DNA of 64,000 bases. It comes from Novosphingobium lentum NBRC 107847. GTDB lineage: Bacteria > Pseudomonadota > Alphaproteobacteria > Sphingomonadales > Sphingomonadaceae. The first letter of the stretch is position 1, and every line of letters begins with the position of its first letter. The notes under the pieces are model-generated. The model did no database searches. It had not been told where the DNA came from and worked only from the letters and a program-made list of their open reading frames with translations. Positions 8,498 to 18,000 of the stretch are shown in pieces. Made by a program: the position numbers and the translations under genes. The stretch is from contig NZ_BCTW01000012.1 in NCBI RefSeq assembly GCF_001590965.1, positions 1-64,000 on the forward strand. The letters are read 5' to 3'.

Positions 8498-8636
8498 TCT
8501 GAACCGTACCGCTCATGGTGAGGAGAGACTGAGCTTGTCGAAGGCTCGTCTCGAACCATCAGCCCAAGCTTAGGGCGGTCGTTCGAGACGCCGTTTCGAC
8601 AGGCTCAACGGCTCCTCAGGATGAGCGGTTCAGATT
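8498..8636. repeat. 139-bp imperfect inverted repeat (family B)
   Basis: The left arm (CATCTGAACCGTACCGCTCA, then TGGTGAGGAG) and the right arm (CTCCTCAGGATGAGCGGTTC, then AGAT) are complementary with a few mismatches. Inside lie GAGCTTGTCGAAGG and TTTCGACAGGCTCAA, the core shared by all family B copies. It fills the convergent gap after the DUF1489 gene. The structure suggests a REPIN or MITE-like non-autonomous element. No open frame lies within it. Confidence 0.85.
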
Positions 8637-8664
8637 GGTCGCACGATGCAGTCTGCACGCGCCC

Positions 8665-9375
8665 TCAAACCTCCGCCTTCAGCCCCGCGCGCTCCACCAC
8701 CCGCCGCAAAGTGCTGGCGTAAACCTCGGGCTCCTGCGCGCCGGGGATCAGGAACTTGCCATTGACCACCATCGCGGGGACGCCCGAGATGTTCATGTCC
8801 CACGCATGCGCTTCCTCGGCGCGGACGCGCACGTCGAGCGTTTCGTCGGCCAGCGCGGCCTGCGCCTCGGCGGCAGGGATGCCGACGTCTTCGGCGATCG
8901 CCACCAGCACGGCGGGATCGGACACGTTGCGACGATGCTCGAAATGCGCGGAGAACAGCGCCAGCTTCAGCGCGGTCTGCACGTCCGGCCCGTGCGCGGT
9001 GAGCGTGGCGGCGAGCAGCTTGTGCGCGGCGAAGGTGTTCCACATCATCGCTGGCGGGGCATCGGCGCCCTCTTCGCCCGCATACGACAGCGCGGCGCCC
9101 GCGCGCGCGGCGATCTCGCGCATCTGCGTGCGGCCTTGCGCCGCCTGTTCTGCCGTGCGCCCGTACTTGCGCATGATGTGCGCGGCCTGATCCTCGCCCT
9201 GCGGCGGCATGTCGGGGTTCAGTTCGAACGGGCGCCAGCGGATTTCCGCCGCGATCTCACCGTCGAGCCAGACCAGCGCCTTTTCGAGCTGGCGGTAGCC
9301 GACCAGGCACCACGGGCACATCACGTCCGACCAGATGTCGATGGTGACGCGGGTCGGGGCGGCCGCGGCGCTCAC
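8665..9375 (-). CDS. FrnE-like DsbA-family oxidoreductase
   Basis: Cytoplasmic thioredoxin-fold protein of 236 residues with an inserted helical domain, of the FrnE/2-hydroxychromene-2-carboxylate isomerase group. The redox motif CPWC is at residues 20-23 (IWSDVMCPWCLVGYRQLEKA), and GVPAMVVNGKFLIPGAQ holds the cis-proline. There is no signal peptide. The GTG start at 9375 overlaps the nudC stop (GTGA), giving translational coupling. A role in cytoplasmic disulfide or stress chemistry is inferred. Confidence 0.9.
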   Translation of the reverse strand: MSAAAAPTRVTIDIWSDVMCPWCLVGYRQLEKALVWLDGEIAAEIRWRPFELNPDMPPQGEDQAAHIMRKYGRTAEQAAQGRTQMREIAARAGAALSYAGEEGADAPPAMMWNTFAAHKLLAATLTAHGPDVQTALKLALFSAHFEHRRNVSDPAVLVAIAEDVGIPAAEAQAALADETLDVRVRAEEAHAWDMNISGVPAMVVNGKFLIPGAQEPEVYASTLRRVVERAGLKAEV

Positions 9376-10247
9376 CGTTCCAGCCACCACTTGAGCAGGT
9401 GATGCGCCACGGCATGCGGCGGCGGGGCGATGAACGCGCCGTCTTCCGCCCCGGTCATCGCGTGGGCGACTTCCTCGCGGCTGAACCAGCGCGCTTCGTC
9501 CAGCTCGGTCGTGTCGATCACGATGGTCGGCTCGTCGGTGTGGCTGTGGCAGCCGATCATCAGCGATGACGGGAACGGCCACGGCTGGCTGGCAACATAC
9601 GTCACATCGCGCACGCGCAGGCCCGCTTCCTCGTGCACTTCGCGCGCGACGGCTTCCTCGATCGATTCGCCCGGCTCGACGAAGCCCGCCAGCGCGGAAA
9701 AGCGGCGCGGCGGAAAGCGCGGCTGGCGGCCCAGCAGCAGCTGCCCGGCGTGTTCGACCAGCATGATCGTGACCGGATCGACGCGCGGGAAGTGTTCGGC
9801 CTTGCACGCATCGTTGGTGCAGTTGCGCTGCCAGCCGCCCTTGGTCAGCACCGTGCCGCTGCCGCACTTGGCGCAGAAGCGGTGCCGGGCGTGCCAGTCG
9901 ACCAGGCTGCGCGCGCCGCCGAATGTGGCAAGATCCTCGTGCACCATCGTCGCCAACGCGCGCCACAGCGCCGGGTTGGGCGGCCCCGCCCCGTGCGACG
10001 CCGCGCCGCTGACTTCGACGAAGCAGCCGCTGGTTCCCAGCAGGCCGAGGAACACCAGTTCGCTGTCGGGCGCGGCATCGGCCAGCGTGCCCCAGTCGAG
10101 CCCGCCATCGGCACCGAGCTGCGGATCGAGCCCGTCCATCTTCAGCAGCCGGGCGCGCCAGTCCATCAGCGCGGCGAGCTTGGCGGGATCGGAGCGGATG
10201 TGGTCCGCCCGGTCGATCCGCGCGCCGGCGAAAGCAATTCCGCTCAT
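9372..10247 (-). CDS. nudC: NADH pyrophosphatase NudC
   Basis: Nudix hydrolase of 291 residues that hydrolyses NAD(H) and in the family also removes NAD caps from RNA. The zinc ribbon uses C125, C128, C143 and C148. The Nudix box runs from G188 to about residue 210 (GFVEPGESIEEAVAREVHEE). The NudC signature SQPWPFP follows at 220-226. Its ATG overlaps the stop of the serine hydrolase gene (ATGA), and frnE-like follows with a GTGA overlap, so the mutY-to-frnE run looks like one operon. Confidence 0.95.
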   Translation of the reverse strand: MSGIAFAGARIDRADHIRSDPAKLAALMDWRARLLKMDGLDPQLGADGGLDWGTLADAAPDSELVFLGLLGTSGCFVEVSGAASHGAGPPNPALWRALATMVHEDLATFGGARSLVDWHARHRFCAKCGSGTVLTKGGWQRNCTNDACKAEHFPRVDPVTIMLVEHAGQLLLGRQPRFPPRRFSALAGFVEPGESIEEAVAREVHEEAGLRVRDVTYVASQPWPFPSSLMIGCHSHTDEPTIVIDTTELDEARWFSREEVAHAMTGAEDGAFIAPPPHAVAHHLLKWWLER

Positions 10248-11554
10248 GCCGCTGCCTTCATCGCGCGAAGGTCCTCGACCACCGCCTTGGGAAATTCGCT
10301 GTGCACGGGATAGGCCTCCGACGGCATGTATTGGGTGTAAAGCGCGGCGCGGTTGCCGACGCGGTAGTTCACGAAACCGATGGTGCCCGCCGCGCCGCCC
10401 CAGCCATAGGTGCCAGCGTCCCAGCCGAGCCCGACGCGGCCGCCCGCACCGAAGCCGGCGCCCGCGATCATGCTGCCGGCGGTGTCCACGCTGGCAGGCA
10501 GCAGGTTGCCCGTGCCCAACCGCACCGCCGCCTCGCCCATCACGCGCTTGCCCTCGATCGTGCCCAGCCCGAGCAGCATGGTGAGGAACCGGTCGTAATC
10601 GCGCGGCGAACTCACCAGCCCCGCCCCGCCCATCGGGAACGGCGGCGTATCGAGATAGATCGAGGTTTTGGCCGGATCGATCGGCAGGCTCATCCCGCCC
10701 ATTACGCCGTAATTGGTGGTGAGCCGCCCGACATCGCTTTCGGGAACCCTGAAGAACGTGCTGGTCATGCCGGTGGGCGCGAGGATGGCGTCGTGCACGA
10801 ACCGGTCGAACGGCTTGCCCGAGACGACCTCGATCACCCGGCCCATCAGGTCGAGCCCGACCGAATAGCTCCAGCGCGTGCCCGGTTCGTAGACCAGTGG
10901 CAGTTCCGCCAGCCGATCGGCGAACAGCGCCAGGCTGGTCACCGGCGTGCCCCGGTCCAGCCCGGGGATCGGCATGCGGCTGACTTGCCCGGGAATGACC
11001 CCGGCGGCCTCGTAGGCGGCTTTGAGCGGACCCTTCTGGATGATCGAATAGCCAAGGCCGGCGCTGTGCGTCAGCAGCATGCGGATGGTGATCGGGGTCT
11101 TGGCAGGCCGCAGGTCGGTGATCGAACCGTCGGGCGTGACCTGCACCTGCATCTTTGCGAATTTGGGCAGGATGTCGGACAGCGGCTGGTCGAGCTTCAG
11201 CTTGCCCGCATCGACCAGCATCATCGCCGCCATGCCGGTGACCGGCTTGGTCATCGAATAGATGCGGAACAGGCTGTCGGGCGTGACGGGCGCGGGATCC
11301 CCCTTGGCCAGCGTGCCGCGCGCGATGTAGCCGGGCGCCTGCGATCCCCAGCCCAGCGCCGCGATCATGCCGGGCAGCTTGCCCGACGCGACATAGCCAT
11401 CGACCATCGCGGCGACGTGCGGGTAGGCAGTCTCGGCGCTGGCCGCCGCAAACGCGAGTCGCGGCGATATTGCAAGGCCCGCGCCGAGCAGCATCGCGCG
11501 CGACAGCAGCGCGCGGCGCGAGACGGCCAGTTCGGAAAATTCGTGCGGCTTCAT
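10244..11554 (-). CDS. Tat-exported serine hydrolase, beta-lactamase/EstB family
   Basis: Class C beta-lactamase-fold protein of 436 residues, probably an esterase or peptidase rather than a resistance enzyme. A twin-arginine signal (SRRALLSRAMLLGAG, R13-R14) ends near AFAAAS, so export is folded and periplasmic. SMTK at 100-103 gives the Ser-Lys catalytic pair. The second motif reads YSV (WSYSVGLDL), differing from the canonical YxN of class C lactamases. The ATG at 11554 overlaps the mutY stop. The substrate cannot be read. Confidence 0.88.
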   Translation of the reverse strand: MKPHEFSELAVSRRALLSRAMLLGAGLAISPRLAFAAASAETAYPHVAAMVDGYVASGKLPGMIAALGWGSQAPGYIARGTLAKGDPAPVTPDSLFRIYSMTKPVTGMAAMMLVDAGKLKLDQPLSDILPKFAKMQVQVTPDGSITDLRPAKTPITIRMLLTHSAGLGYSIIQKGPLKAAYEAAGVIPGQVSRMPIPGLDRGTPVTSLALFADRLAELPLVYEPGTRWSYSVGLDLMGRVIEVVSGKPFDRFVHDAILAPTGMTSTFFRVPESDVGRLTTNYGVMGGMSLPIDPAKTSIYLDTPPFPMGGAGLVSSPRDYDRFLTMLLGLGTIEGKRVMGEAAVRLGTGNLLPASVDTAGSMIAGAGFGAGGRVGLGWDAGTYGWGGAAGTIGFVNYRVGNRAALYTQYMPSEAYPVHSEFPKAVVEDLRAMKAAA

Positions 11555-12645
11555 CGATCGGCCTCTTCGCTGGGGCGAGCAGTGGCGTAGCGAGCGGCCC
11601 GTGCGAACAGGGTCGGCAGGCCCGCAGCGCCGATCGATTCGACCGGCCACCATTCTCCCGATTGGTCTTTGTCTGGTTCGTTATCGGGCAAAGTAGCGAA
11701 ATCGTTCCCGCCGAACAGCATCAATTGCAAATCGAGATCGAAATGGGTGAAGCCGTGCGCGACGGTGCCCGCCGCCTGCCACGGTCCGTCGAGCGGTGGG
11801 GTGCCCGAACCGTCGGCGCGCGCGCTCCAGCCGTCGTCGGGCAACGCGCGCATCCCGCCGAGCATGCCCTTGCCGGGGCGCGTCACCAGCCAGACCTGCC
11901 CGTCACGCTCGATCCAGTAGGCGCGGCCCTGCCGCCGGGGCTTGGCCTGCTTCGGCGGCTTGACCGGGTAGGCAGCGGGATCGCCCTCACGCGCGGCGCG
12001 GCAGTGCGGGCGCAGCGGGCACAGCAGACAGCGCGGCGCCCTGACGGTGCAGATGCCCGAGCCGAGGTCCATCATCGCCTGTGCAAAATCGCCGGGGCGC
12101 TCGCCTGGCGTGATCGTGGCGGTGGCGGCACGAATCGCCCGGCGCGCGCCTGGCAGCGGTTCACTGATCGCGAACAGGCGCGAAACCACGCGCTCGACGT
12201 TGGCATCGACCACCACCGCCGGTTCATCGAACGCAATCGCGGCGACGGCGGCGGCGGTGTAGTCGCCCACCCCCGGCAGCGCGCGCAACGCCGCCTCGGT
12301 CTGCGGAAACGCCCCGCCCAGCGCCGCCACCGCCCGCGCGCAGGCGAGCAGGTTGCGTGCGCGGGCATAATAGCCCAGCCCCGCCCACGCCGCCATGACA
12401 TCGCCATCCTCGGCCGCCGCGAGCGCGGTCACCGTGGGCCAGGCTTGGGTGAATTTGGCAAAGTACGGCCCCACCGCCGCCACCGTGGTCTGCTGCAGCA
12501 TCACTTCGGACAGCCACACGCGATAGGGATCGGCGGGCGCAGCGCCCGGCAAGCTGCGCCACGGCAGGCTGCGCGCGTTGGCATCGTACCATTCGAGCAA
12601 CAGCGCCGCAGCGGTGGCAATCTCGGTCTCGACGCTGGCCTGCAT
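11551..12645 (-). CDS. mutY: A/G-specific adenine glycosylase MutY
   Basis: DNA repair glycosylase of 364 residues that removes adenine mispaired with 8-oxoguanine. Catalytic E47 lies in SEVMLQQTTV, the helix-hairpin-helix LPGVGDYTA at 123-131, and the conserved Asp at 147 (VVVDANV). The [4Fe-4S] ligands are C199, C206, C209 and C215. The C-terminal NUDIX-like part recognises 8-oxoG. An ATG ten codons further out exists but would extend into the divergent dciA start, so 12645 is preferred. Confidence 0.95.
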   Translation of the reverse strand: MQASVETEIATAAALLLEWYDANARSLPWRSLPGAAPADPYRVWLSEVMLQQTTVAAVGPYFAKFTQAWPTVTALAAAEDGDVMAAWAGLGYYARARNLLACARAVAALGGAFPQTEAALRALPGVGDYTAAAVAAIAFDEPAVVVDANVERVVSRLFAISEPLPGARRAIRAATATITPGERPGDFAQAMMDLGSGICTVRAPRCLLCPLRPHCRAAREGDPAAYPVKPPKQAKPRRQGRAYWIERDGQVWLVTRPGKGMLGGMRALPDDGWSARADGSGTPPLDGPWQAAGTVAHGFTHFDLDLQLMLFGGNDFATLPDNEPDKDQSGEWWPVESIGAAGLPTLFARAARYATARPSEEADR

Positions 12646-12659
12646 CGCACGGCTATGGC

Positions 12660-13280
12660 ATGGCGCGCAGCACAATGGAACGCAGCGACAAACCCACGAC
12701 GACCAAGCCCGGCGCCAAAGTTGCCGGCGCCAAGGCGGCGGCCAAGGCCAAGCCCGCCGGCAAGCCTTATGAACGCCCGCGCGGCGGCGCGGTGCGCCCG
12801 ATCGGCGAACTTATGCCCGATATCGGCCGCACCGCCTTCCGCCGCTTCGGCTTCGTGCAAAGCTCGGTCGTCACCCGCTGGCCCGAGATCGTCGGCACCA
12901 GCCACGCCCACCACTGCGCGCCCGAATCGATCCGCTTCCCCCCCGGCGAAAAGTGCGACGGGATCATGGAACTGGTGGTCACCCCGGCGCACGCACCGAT
13001 GATCCAGCATGTGATCCCCGAGATTATCGAGCGGGTGAACCGCTTCTTCGGCTATCGCGCGGTGGCGCGGATCAAGCTGCGGCAAGGCGTGGTTCAGGCA
13101 CCCAAGGACACAAGCGGGCCGCGAACCGCACCGCCCTCGCTCCGCCCGATACCGATGGAACTGGGCGACAGTTTGCGCGATATCGGCGATCCGGAACTGC
13201 GCGCGGTGCTGGAATCGCTGGCACGCAGCATGGGCACCGCCGCGGACGGCGCCAACGACGAAGGAAAGCAGGACCGATGA
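12660..13280 (+). CDS. dciA: DUF721 protein, DciA-type helicase-loader candidate
   Basis: Protein of 206 residues with a basic, Lys/Ala-rich N-terminal tail (about 1-35) and a DUF721 core (FRRFGFVQSSVVTRWPEIVG and later residues to about 150). DUF721 proteins include DciA, which loads the replicative helicase DnaB in bacteria lacking DnaC. It starts only 14 bases from the divergent mutY start, so their promoters must overlap neighbouring coding sequence. A second ATG at 12675 is possible. Its stop overlaps the next gene (ATGA). Confidence 0.87.
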   Translation: MARSTMERSDKPTTTKPGAKVAGAKAAAKAKPAGKPYERPRGGAVRPIGELMPDIGRTAFRRFGFVQSSVVTRWPEIVGTSHAHHCAPESIRFPPGEKCDGIMELVVTPAHAPMIQHVIPEIIERVNRFFGYRAVARIKLRQGVVQAPKDTSGPRTAPPSLRPIPMELGDSLRDIGDPELRAVLESLARSMGTAADGANDEGKQDR

Positions 13281-14005
13281 AGGATACGCCGCACACCATG
13301 GTCCGCACCGCGCTGACGGCGCTTACCGCCTTTGCCACGGTGCTGCTGCTCGGCGGGGCGGGCAAGCCTTTGCCTTCCGCGCCGCACCCGCAGAACTGGA
13401 ACAACACGGTCACCGCGACCGACCATGACAGCTATGTGCTAGGCAATCCGGCGGCGGCGGTGAAGCTGGTCGAATTCATCAGCTACACCTGCCCGCACTG
13501 CGCGCATTTCGAGGGTGAGGCCGATGCCCCGCTACGGCTGGGCTTCGTCGCCAGCGGCAAGGGATCGGTCGAAGTGCGCAACTTCCTGCGCGATCCGATC
13601 GACATGACCGTGGCGCTGCTGACCCATTGCGGCCCGCCGTCCAAATTCTTCCTCAACCACACCGCGTTCCTGCGCAGCCAGGACAAGTGGATCGTGCCGT
13701 ACGAAAACCCCTCGCCGCTGCAGAAACAGCGCTGGTCGGTGGGTGATTTCAAGACGCGCATCCGCAACATCGCCGCCGATTTCCATTTCTACGAGATCAT
13801 GCAGACGCGCGGCTACACGCGCAGCGCGGTCGACACCTGCCTCGCCAACGAACCGCTGGCCAAGCGGCTGGCGCAGCACACCGACGATGCGGTCGACAAG
13901 CTCAACATCAACGGCACGCCGGGCTTCATGCTCGACGGCATCGTGCTGGCGGGCACTTACAGCTGGGACGCGCTGCGCCCGCAGTTGGAAGCGCGGACAC
14001 GGTAG
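13277..14005 (+). CDS. DsbA-family thiol oxidoreductase, first copy
   Basis: Thioredoxin-fold protein of 242 residues with the redox motif CPHC at residues 72-75 (EFISYTCPHCAHFEG) and a cis-Pro loop INGTPGFMLDG. A hydrophobic N-terminal stretch at about 9-27 acts as signal peptide or anchor, so it works in the periplasm. The ATG overlaps the dciA stop. A second related gene follows at 14298, and smc follows that. Disulfide formation in exported proteins is the expected role. Confidence 0.9.
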   Translation: MKDTPHTMVRTALTALTAFATVLLLGGAGKPLPSAPHPQNWNNTVTATDHDSYVLGNPAAAVKLVEFISYTCPHCAHFEGEADAPLRLGFVASGKGSVEVRNFLRDPIDMTVALLTHCGPPSKFFLNHTAFLRSQDKWIVPYENPSPLQKQRWSVGDFKTRIRNIAADFHFYEIMQTRGYTRSAVDTCLANEPLAKRLAQHTDDAVDKLNINGTPGFMLDGIVLAGTYSWDALRPQLEARTR

Positions 14006-14059
14006 GGGCTGGACCGATTCGCTTTTGCCTGCTCGTCGCTCCGTATGCCCCATCACCGA

Positions 14060-14142
14060 CCGTCCTGAGCTTGTCGAAGGACTGTCCTTCGTTTCCTCCG
14101 CGCTGAAGTGAAGTGCAGTCCTTCGACAGGCTCAGGACCGGC
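14060..14142. repeat. Inverted repeat, family B
   Basis: The left arm CCGTCCTGAGCTTGTCGAAG, then GACTG, faces the right arm CAGTCCTTCGACAGGCTCAG, then GACCGG, with about 35 bases between. It occupies most of the 292-bp gap between the two dsbA-like genes. The rest of that gap holds no open frame or clear promoter that I can support. It could form a long hairpin separating the two transcripts. Confidence 0.85.
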
Positions 14143-14297
14143 GGGATTTGATTTGACGAATGCGTGACGGTCCAACGATCAGCACGGCCGCGCCAAACTG
14201 TGGACGATCGCCCCGCCCGACCGCCTCCGCGCTTTGCGTCGCGCGCCTGATCGGCTAGCCAGCGCGCAAGGGATTTTCTCACCGGAGCCGTGACACG

Positions 14298-15062
14298 ATG
14301 ACCATTGCCCGCCTGTTCCGTCCGCTCGCGCTCGTGGTGGCGCTGCCGCTCGCGCTGGGGCTTGCCGCCTGTGGCAAGAAGGACGATGCTTCTGCGCCTG
14401 CCAGCACCGCCACCGCCGCGCCGATCGCCAAGATTGCCGCGCCCGCCGGCAAGGCGTGGAGCGACATGATCGCCAAGACGCCCGAGGGCGGCTACCTGAT
14501 GGGCAACCCCGACGCCCCGATCAAGCTGGTCGAATTCGGCGCGCTGAGCTGCTCGCACTGCGCCGAGTTCGCCGAAAAGAGCTATGCCAAGCTGCGCGAC
14601 GATTATGTCGCCAGCGGCCGCGTCAGCTATGAGCTGCGCCTGTTCATGCTCAACGCGCTCGACGTGCCCGCCGCGATGCTGGCCACTTGCGGCGCGCCCG
14701 AGACGGTGATCCCGCTCAGCGAGCAGTTCTGGGCGTGGCAGCCCAACATGTTCGACAACCTGAAAAAGAACCAGGCAGTCATGGACCAGGTCGCCACCCT
14801 GCCCGACAAGACGCGCTTTTCCGCGATCGCGCAGGCCGGCGGGATGACCGAATTCTTCGCCTCGCGCGGGATCGCCAAGGATCAGGCCGAAACCTGTCTG
14901 GCCGACAGCGCCAAGGCGACGATGTTCGCCGACGCGACCACCAAGGCGGTCGACAAGTACGATGTGAAGGGCACGCCCACGTTCTACCTCAACGGCAGCA
15001 AGGCCACCGCCGGCACCTGGGAAGAAATCAACGCCGAACTGCAGCGGATGGGCGCCCGCTAG
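14298..15062 (+). CDS. DsbA-family lipoprotein oxidoreductase, second copy
   Basis: Thioredoxin-fold lipoprotein of 254 residues. The lipobox LAAC ends at C25, followed by an Ala/Pro-rich linker. The redox motif CSHC is at 85-88 (FGALSCSHCAEFAEKSYAKL) and the cis-Pro loop is VKGTPTFYLNG. It differs from the upstream copy in membrane attachment and in its motif (CSHC against CPHC). A DsbA-like gene next to smc is a recurring alphaproteobacterial arrangement. The two copies probably arose by duplication. Confidence 0.9.
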   Translation: MTIARLFRPLALVVALPLALGLAACGKKDDASAPASTATAAPIAKIAAPAGKAWSDMIAKTPEGGYLMGNPDAPIKLVEFGALSCSHCAEFAEKSYAKLRDDYVASGRVSYELRLFMLNALDVPAAMLATCGAPETVIPLSEQFWAWQPNMFDNLKKNQAVMDQVATLPDKTRFSAIAQAGGMTEFFASRGIAKDQAETCLADSAKATMFADATTKAVDKYDVKGTPTFYLNGSKATAGTWEEINAELQRMGAR

Positions 15063-15095
15063 GCGCGCGGCGCAGGCCCGAGGGGGGCGGGGTCG

Positions 15096-18000
15096 ATGCA
15101 GTTCCGGCGCTTGAAGCTGACCGGGTTCAAGAGCTTCGTCGAGCCTGCCGAACTGCGCATCGAACCCGGGCTGACCGGGATCGTTGGCCCCAACGGCTGC
15201 GGCAAGTCCAACCTGCTCGAGGCGATCCGCTGGGTCATGGGCGAAAGCTCGGCCAAGTCGATGCGCGGTGGCGGCATGGAAGACGTGATCTTCGCGGGCA
15301 CCGCCACCCGCCCCGCACGCGACTTTGCCGAAGTGCTGCTGCAAGCGACCGCGCCCGAAGACGGCCCATACGGCGGCGAGCTTGAGGTCGTGCGCCGGAT
15401 CGAGCGCGGCGCGGGCAGCGCCTATCGCGTCAACGGGCGCGATGTGCGGGCCAAGGACGTGTCGCTGGTGTTCGCCGATGCCGCGACCGGCGCGCACAGC
15501 CCCGCGCTGGTCAGCCAGGGCCGCATCGCCGCGGTGATCGCCGCGCGGCCCGCCGAACGCCGCATGATGCTGGAAGAAGCCGCCGGGATCGCCGGGCTGC
15601 ATGTGCGCCGCCGCGATGCCGAACAGAAACTGCGCGCGACCGAGGCCAACCTCGCGCGGCTGGTCGATCTGCTGTCCGGCCTCGAAGGCCAGATCGCCAC
15701 GCTGCGCCGGCAGGCGCGCGCCGCCGAGCGTTACAAGGTGCTATCCGAAAAGATCAAGCTGGCCGAGGCGCGGCTGGTGTTCGCGCGCTGGCGCGACGCC
15801 GCCGCCGCTGCCGAGGCCGCGCGCGCCGAGGCTCGCCTGGCCGAAAGCGCGGTGACCGAGGCGCAGGAGCAGGCGAAGCAGGCGCAAGCCGCGCAGCACG
15901 CCGCCGCCGCCGCGCTCGCCACGGCGCGTGATGAGCTGTTCGACAGGCGGCAGGACAGCGCCGCGCATGCGCAGCGCATGGCCGCGCTATCGGCACAACT
16001 GGAAGCGGCGGAAGACCGGCTCGCCGACATCGATCGCCAGCTGGCGCGGCTGGACGAGGATCGCGGCCAGGCCGATCGCATGACCACCGACGCCGCCGCC
16101 GCGCTTACCCGGCTGGAGAGCGACGCCGCCGCAGCCGAACGCGCGCTTGCCGCCGATACCGAGCGCCGCCCCACCCTGCTCGCCGCGCAGGACGATGCCG
16201 ACCGCGCCGCGCGGCAGGCCGAACTCGAGTTGGCGCAGCGCGTGGCCGAACAGGCGCAGATCGATGCCGACTGGCGCGTCGCCGATGCGGCGCTGGCAGC
16301 AGCGGGCCAGCGGCTGGCGCGGCTCGACGGCGAGATCGCGCGGCTGGCCGGACAGATCGACGCGCTCGACCGCGAGCCCGATCCGGCGTTGCAACTGGCG
16401 CAGGCCGAAGCGCGCCGCGACTCCGCGCAAGCCGCGCTGGCGTCCGCCACCGGGCAGCGCGCCGCACTGACGCAGGAACGCGAGGCGCTGGGTGCGCAGC
16501 GCGACACGGCGGGCGCGACGCTGGCGAGCGCCCGCGCCGAGCTGGCCGGGATCGAGCGCGAGGCGGAAGCTCTGGCGCGCGACCGCGCCGCGCGCGAACG
16601 GCAGGCCGCCGCCAAGGGACAGGGCAAGGCCGCGATCGCCGCGCTGAAAGTCGCGCCGGGGTTCGAGCGCGCGCTGGCCGCCGTGCTGGGCCGCGATGCT
16701 TCGGCGCCGCTCGGTCCTGCCCCGGCTGAGGTCGAGGGGCGGTTCTGGACGGGTGCGCCCGCCCCCGCGCCGCTGGCCGACGCGCTGGCCCGCCACGTCA
16801 CCGCCGCCCCGCCCGAACTGGCCGCGCGGCTGGCGCTGGTGCGCTTTGCCGAAGACGACCACGGCGCGCCGCTCCATCCCGGCGAATGGCTGGTGACCCG
16901 GGCGGGACACTTGCGCCGCTGGGACGGGTTCGTCGCGCGCGGCGAAGGCGCGGCCGAGGCTGCCGCGCTCGAAGCCGCCAACCGACTGGACGAGCTGGAG
17001 GCCGCACTGCCCGCCCGGCGCGCTGCACTGGCCGAGGCGGAAACGGAAGCGACGGCGGTACGACTGGCGCTGACCGATGCGCAAGCGCGGCTCGCCGAAG
17101 CCGAACGCGGCGTGGCGCGCCATGGCGACGAGGAACGTGGCGCGTTGCGCGCGCTCGACCAGGCCGAGGCGGCGCGCACCCGCATGGCCCTGCGGCGCGA
17201 GGAACTGGGCGTTGCGCGCGCGGGCCAGCTCGATCAGCGCGCCCTTGCCGCGACGGAACTGGACAGCGCCGAACAGCGCCGCGCCGCGCTGCCCGATCCC
17301 GCCGCCGGGCGTGACGCGCTCGACGCCGCGCGCGCGCGCAACGATGCCGCGCGCGCCACGCTGCAGGCCGCGACCGCCGCCGCCGCCGCGTTCGACCAGG
17401 CGCTGGCGGTGGGGCGCGAACGGCTGACCGCGCTGCGCAGCGACATGCGCAACTGGCAGGCGCGCGCCGGGGACGCCGCGCGGCGGCTGTCCGACATGGC
17501 GCAGCGGCGTAGCGATCTCGCTGCCGACCGCGCGGTCTATGCCGCGAAGCCCGAAGCGCTGATGCGCGAGATCGAGGGCGGCGAGGCGATCCGCGACCGG
17601 CTGGCAGGGGAACTCGCCGCCGCCGAAGCCGCGCTCGCCGCCACCGACGCCGCCGCGAAAGCCGCCGAAACTGCGCTGGCCACCGGGGCCGAAGTGCTGG
17701 CCAGCGCACGCGAGGCCCGCGCCGGTGCGGTCGCGCGCGCCGAGAACGAGGATTCGCGGCGGCAGGAAATGGCCGGCATTTCGGGCGAGCGGTTCCAGTG
17801 CCCGCCACCGTTGCTGCCCGAACGGTTCGCCTTCGCTTCCGCCGACGTGGGGCGCGCGGGGGCAGAATCGGCCGAGATGGACCGGCTCACCGCCGACCGT
17901 GAGCGCATCGGCCCGGTCAACCTCGTCGCCGCCGACGAACTGGCCGAAGCCGAGGCGCGGCTGGGCATCAGCGCGACCGAGCAGGCCGAACTGACCGAGG

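Noticed and set aside
8498..8636. An insertion sequence
   Set aside because: There is no open frame in the element, and no transposase or target duplication is visible. A short non-autonomous repeat fits better.
10244..11554. An antibiotic-resistance beta-lactamase
   Set aside because: The SxxK pair is present, but the YxN motif is altered and the sequence resembles EstB-type esterases. Resistance is not supported.
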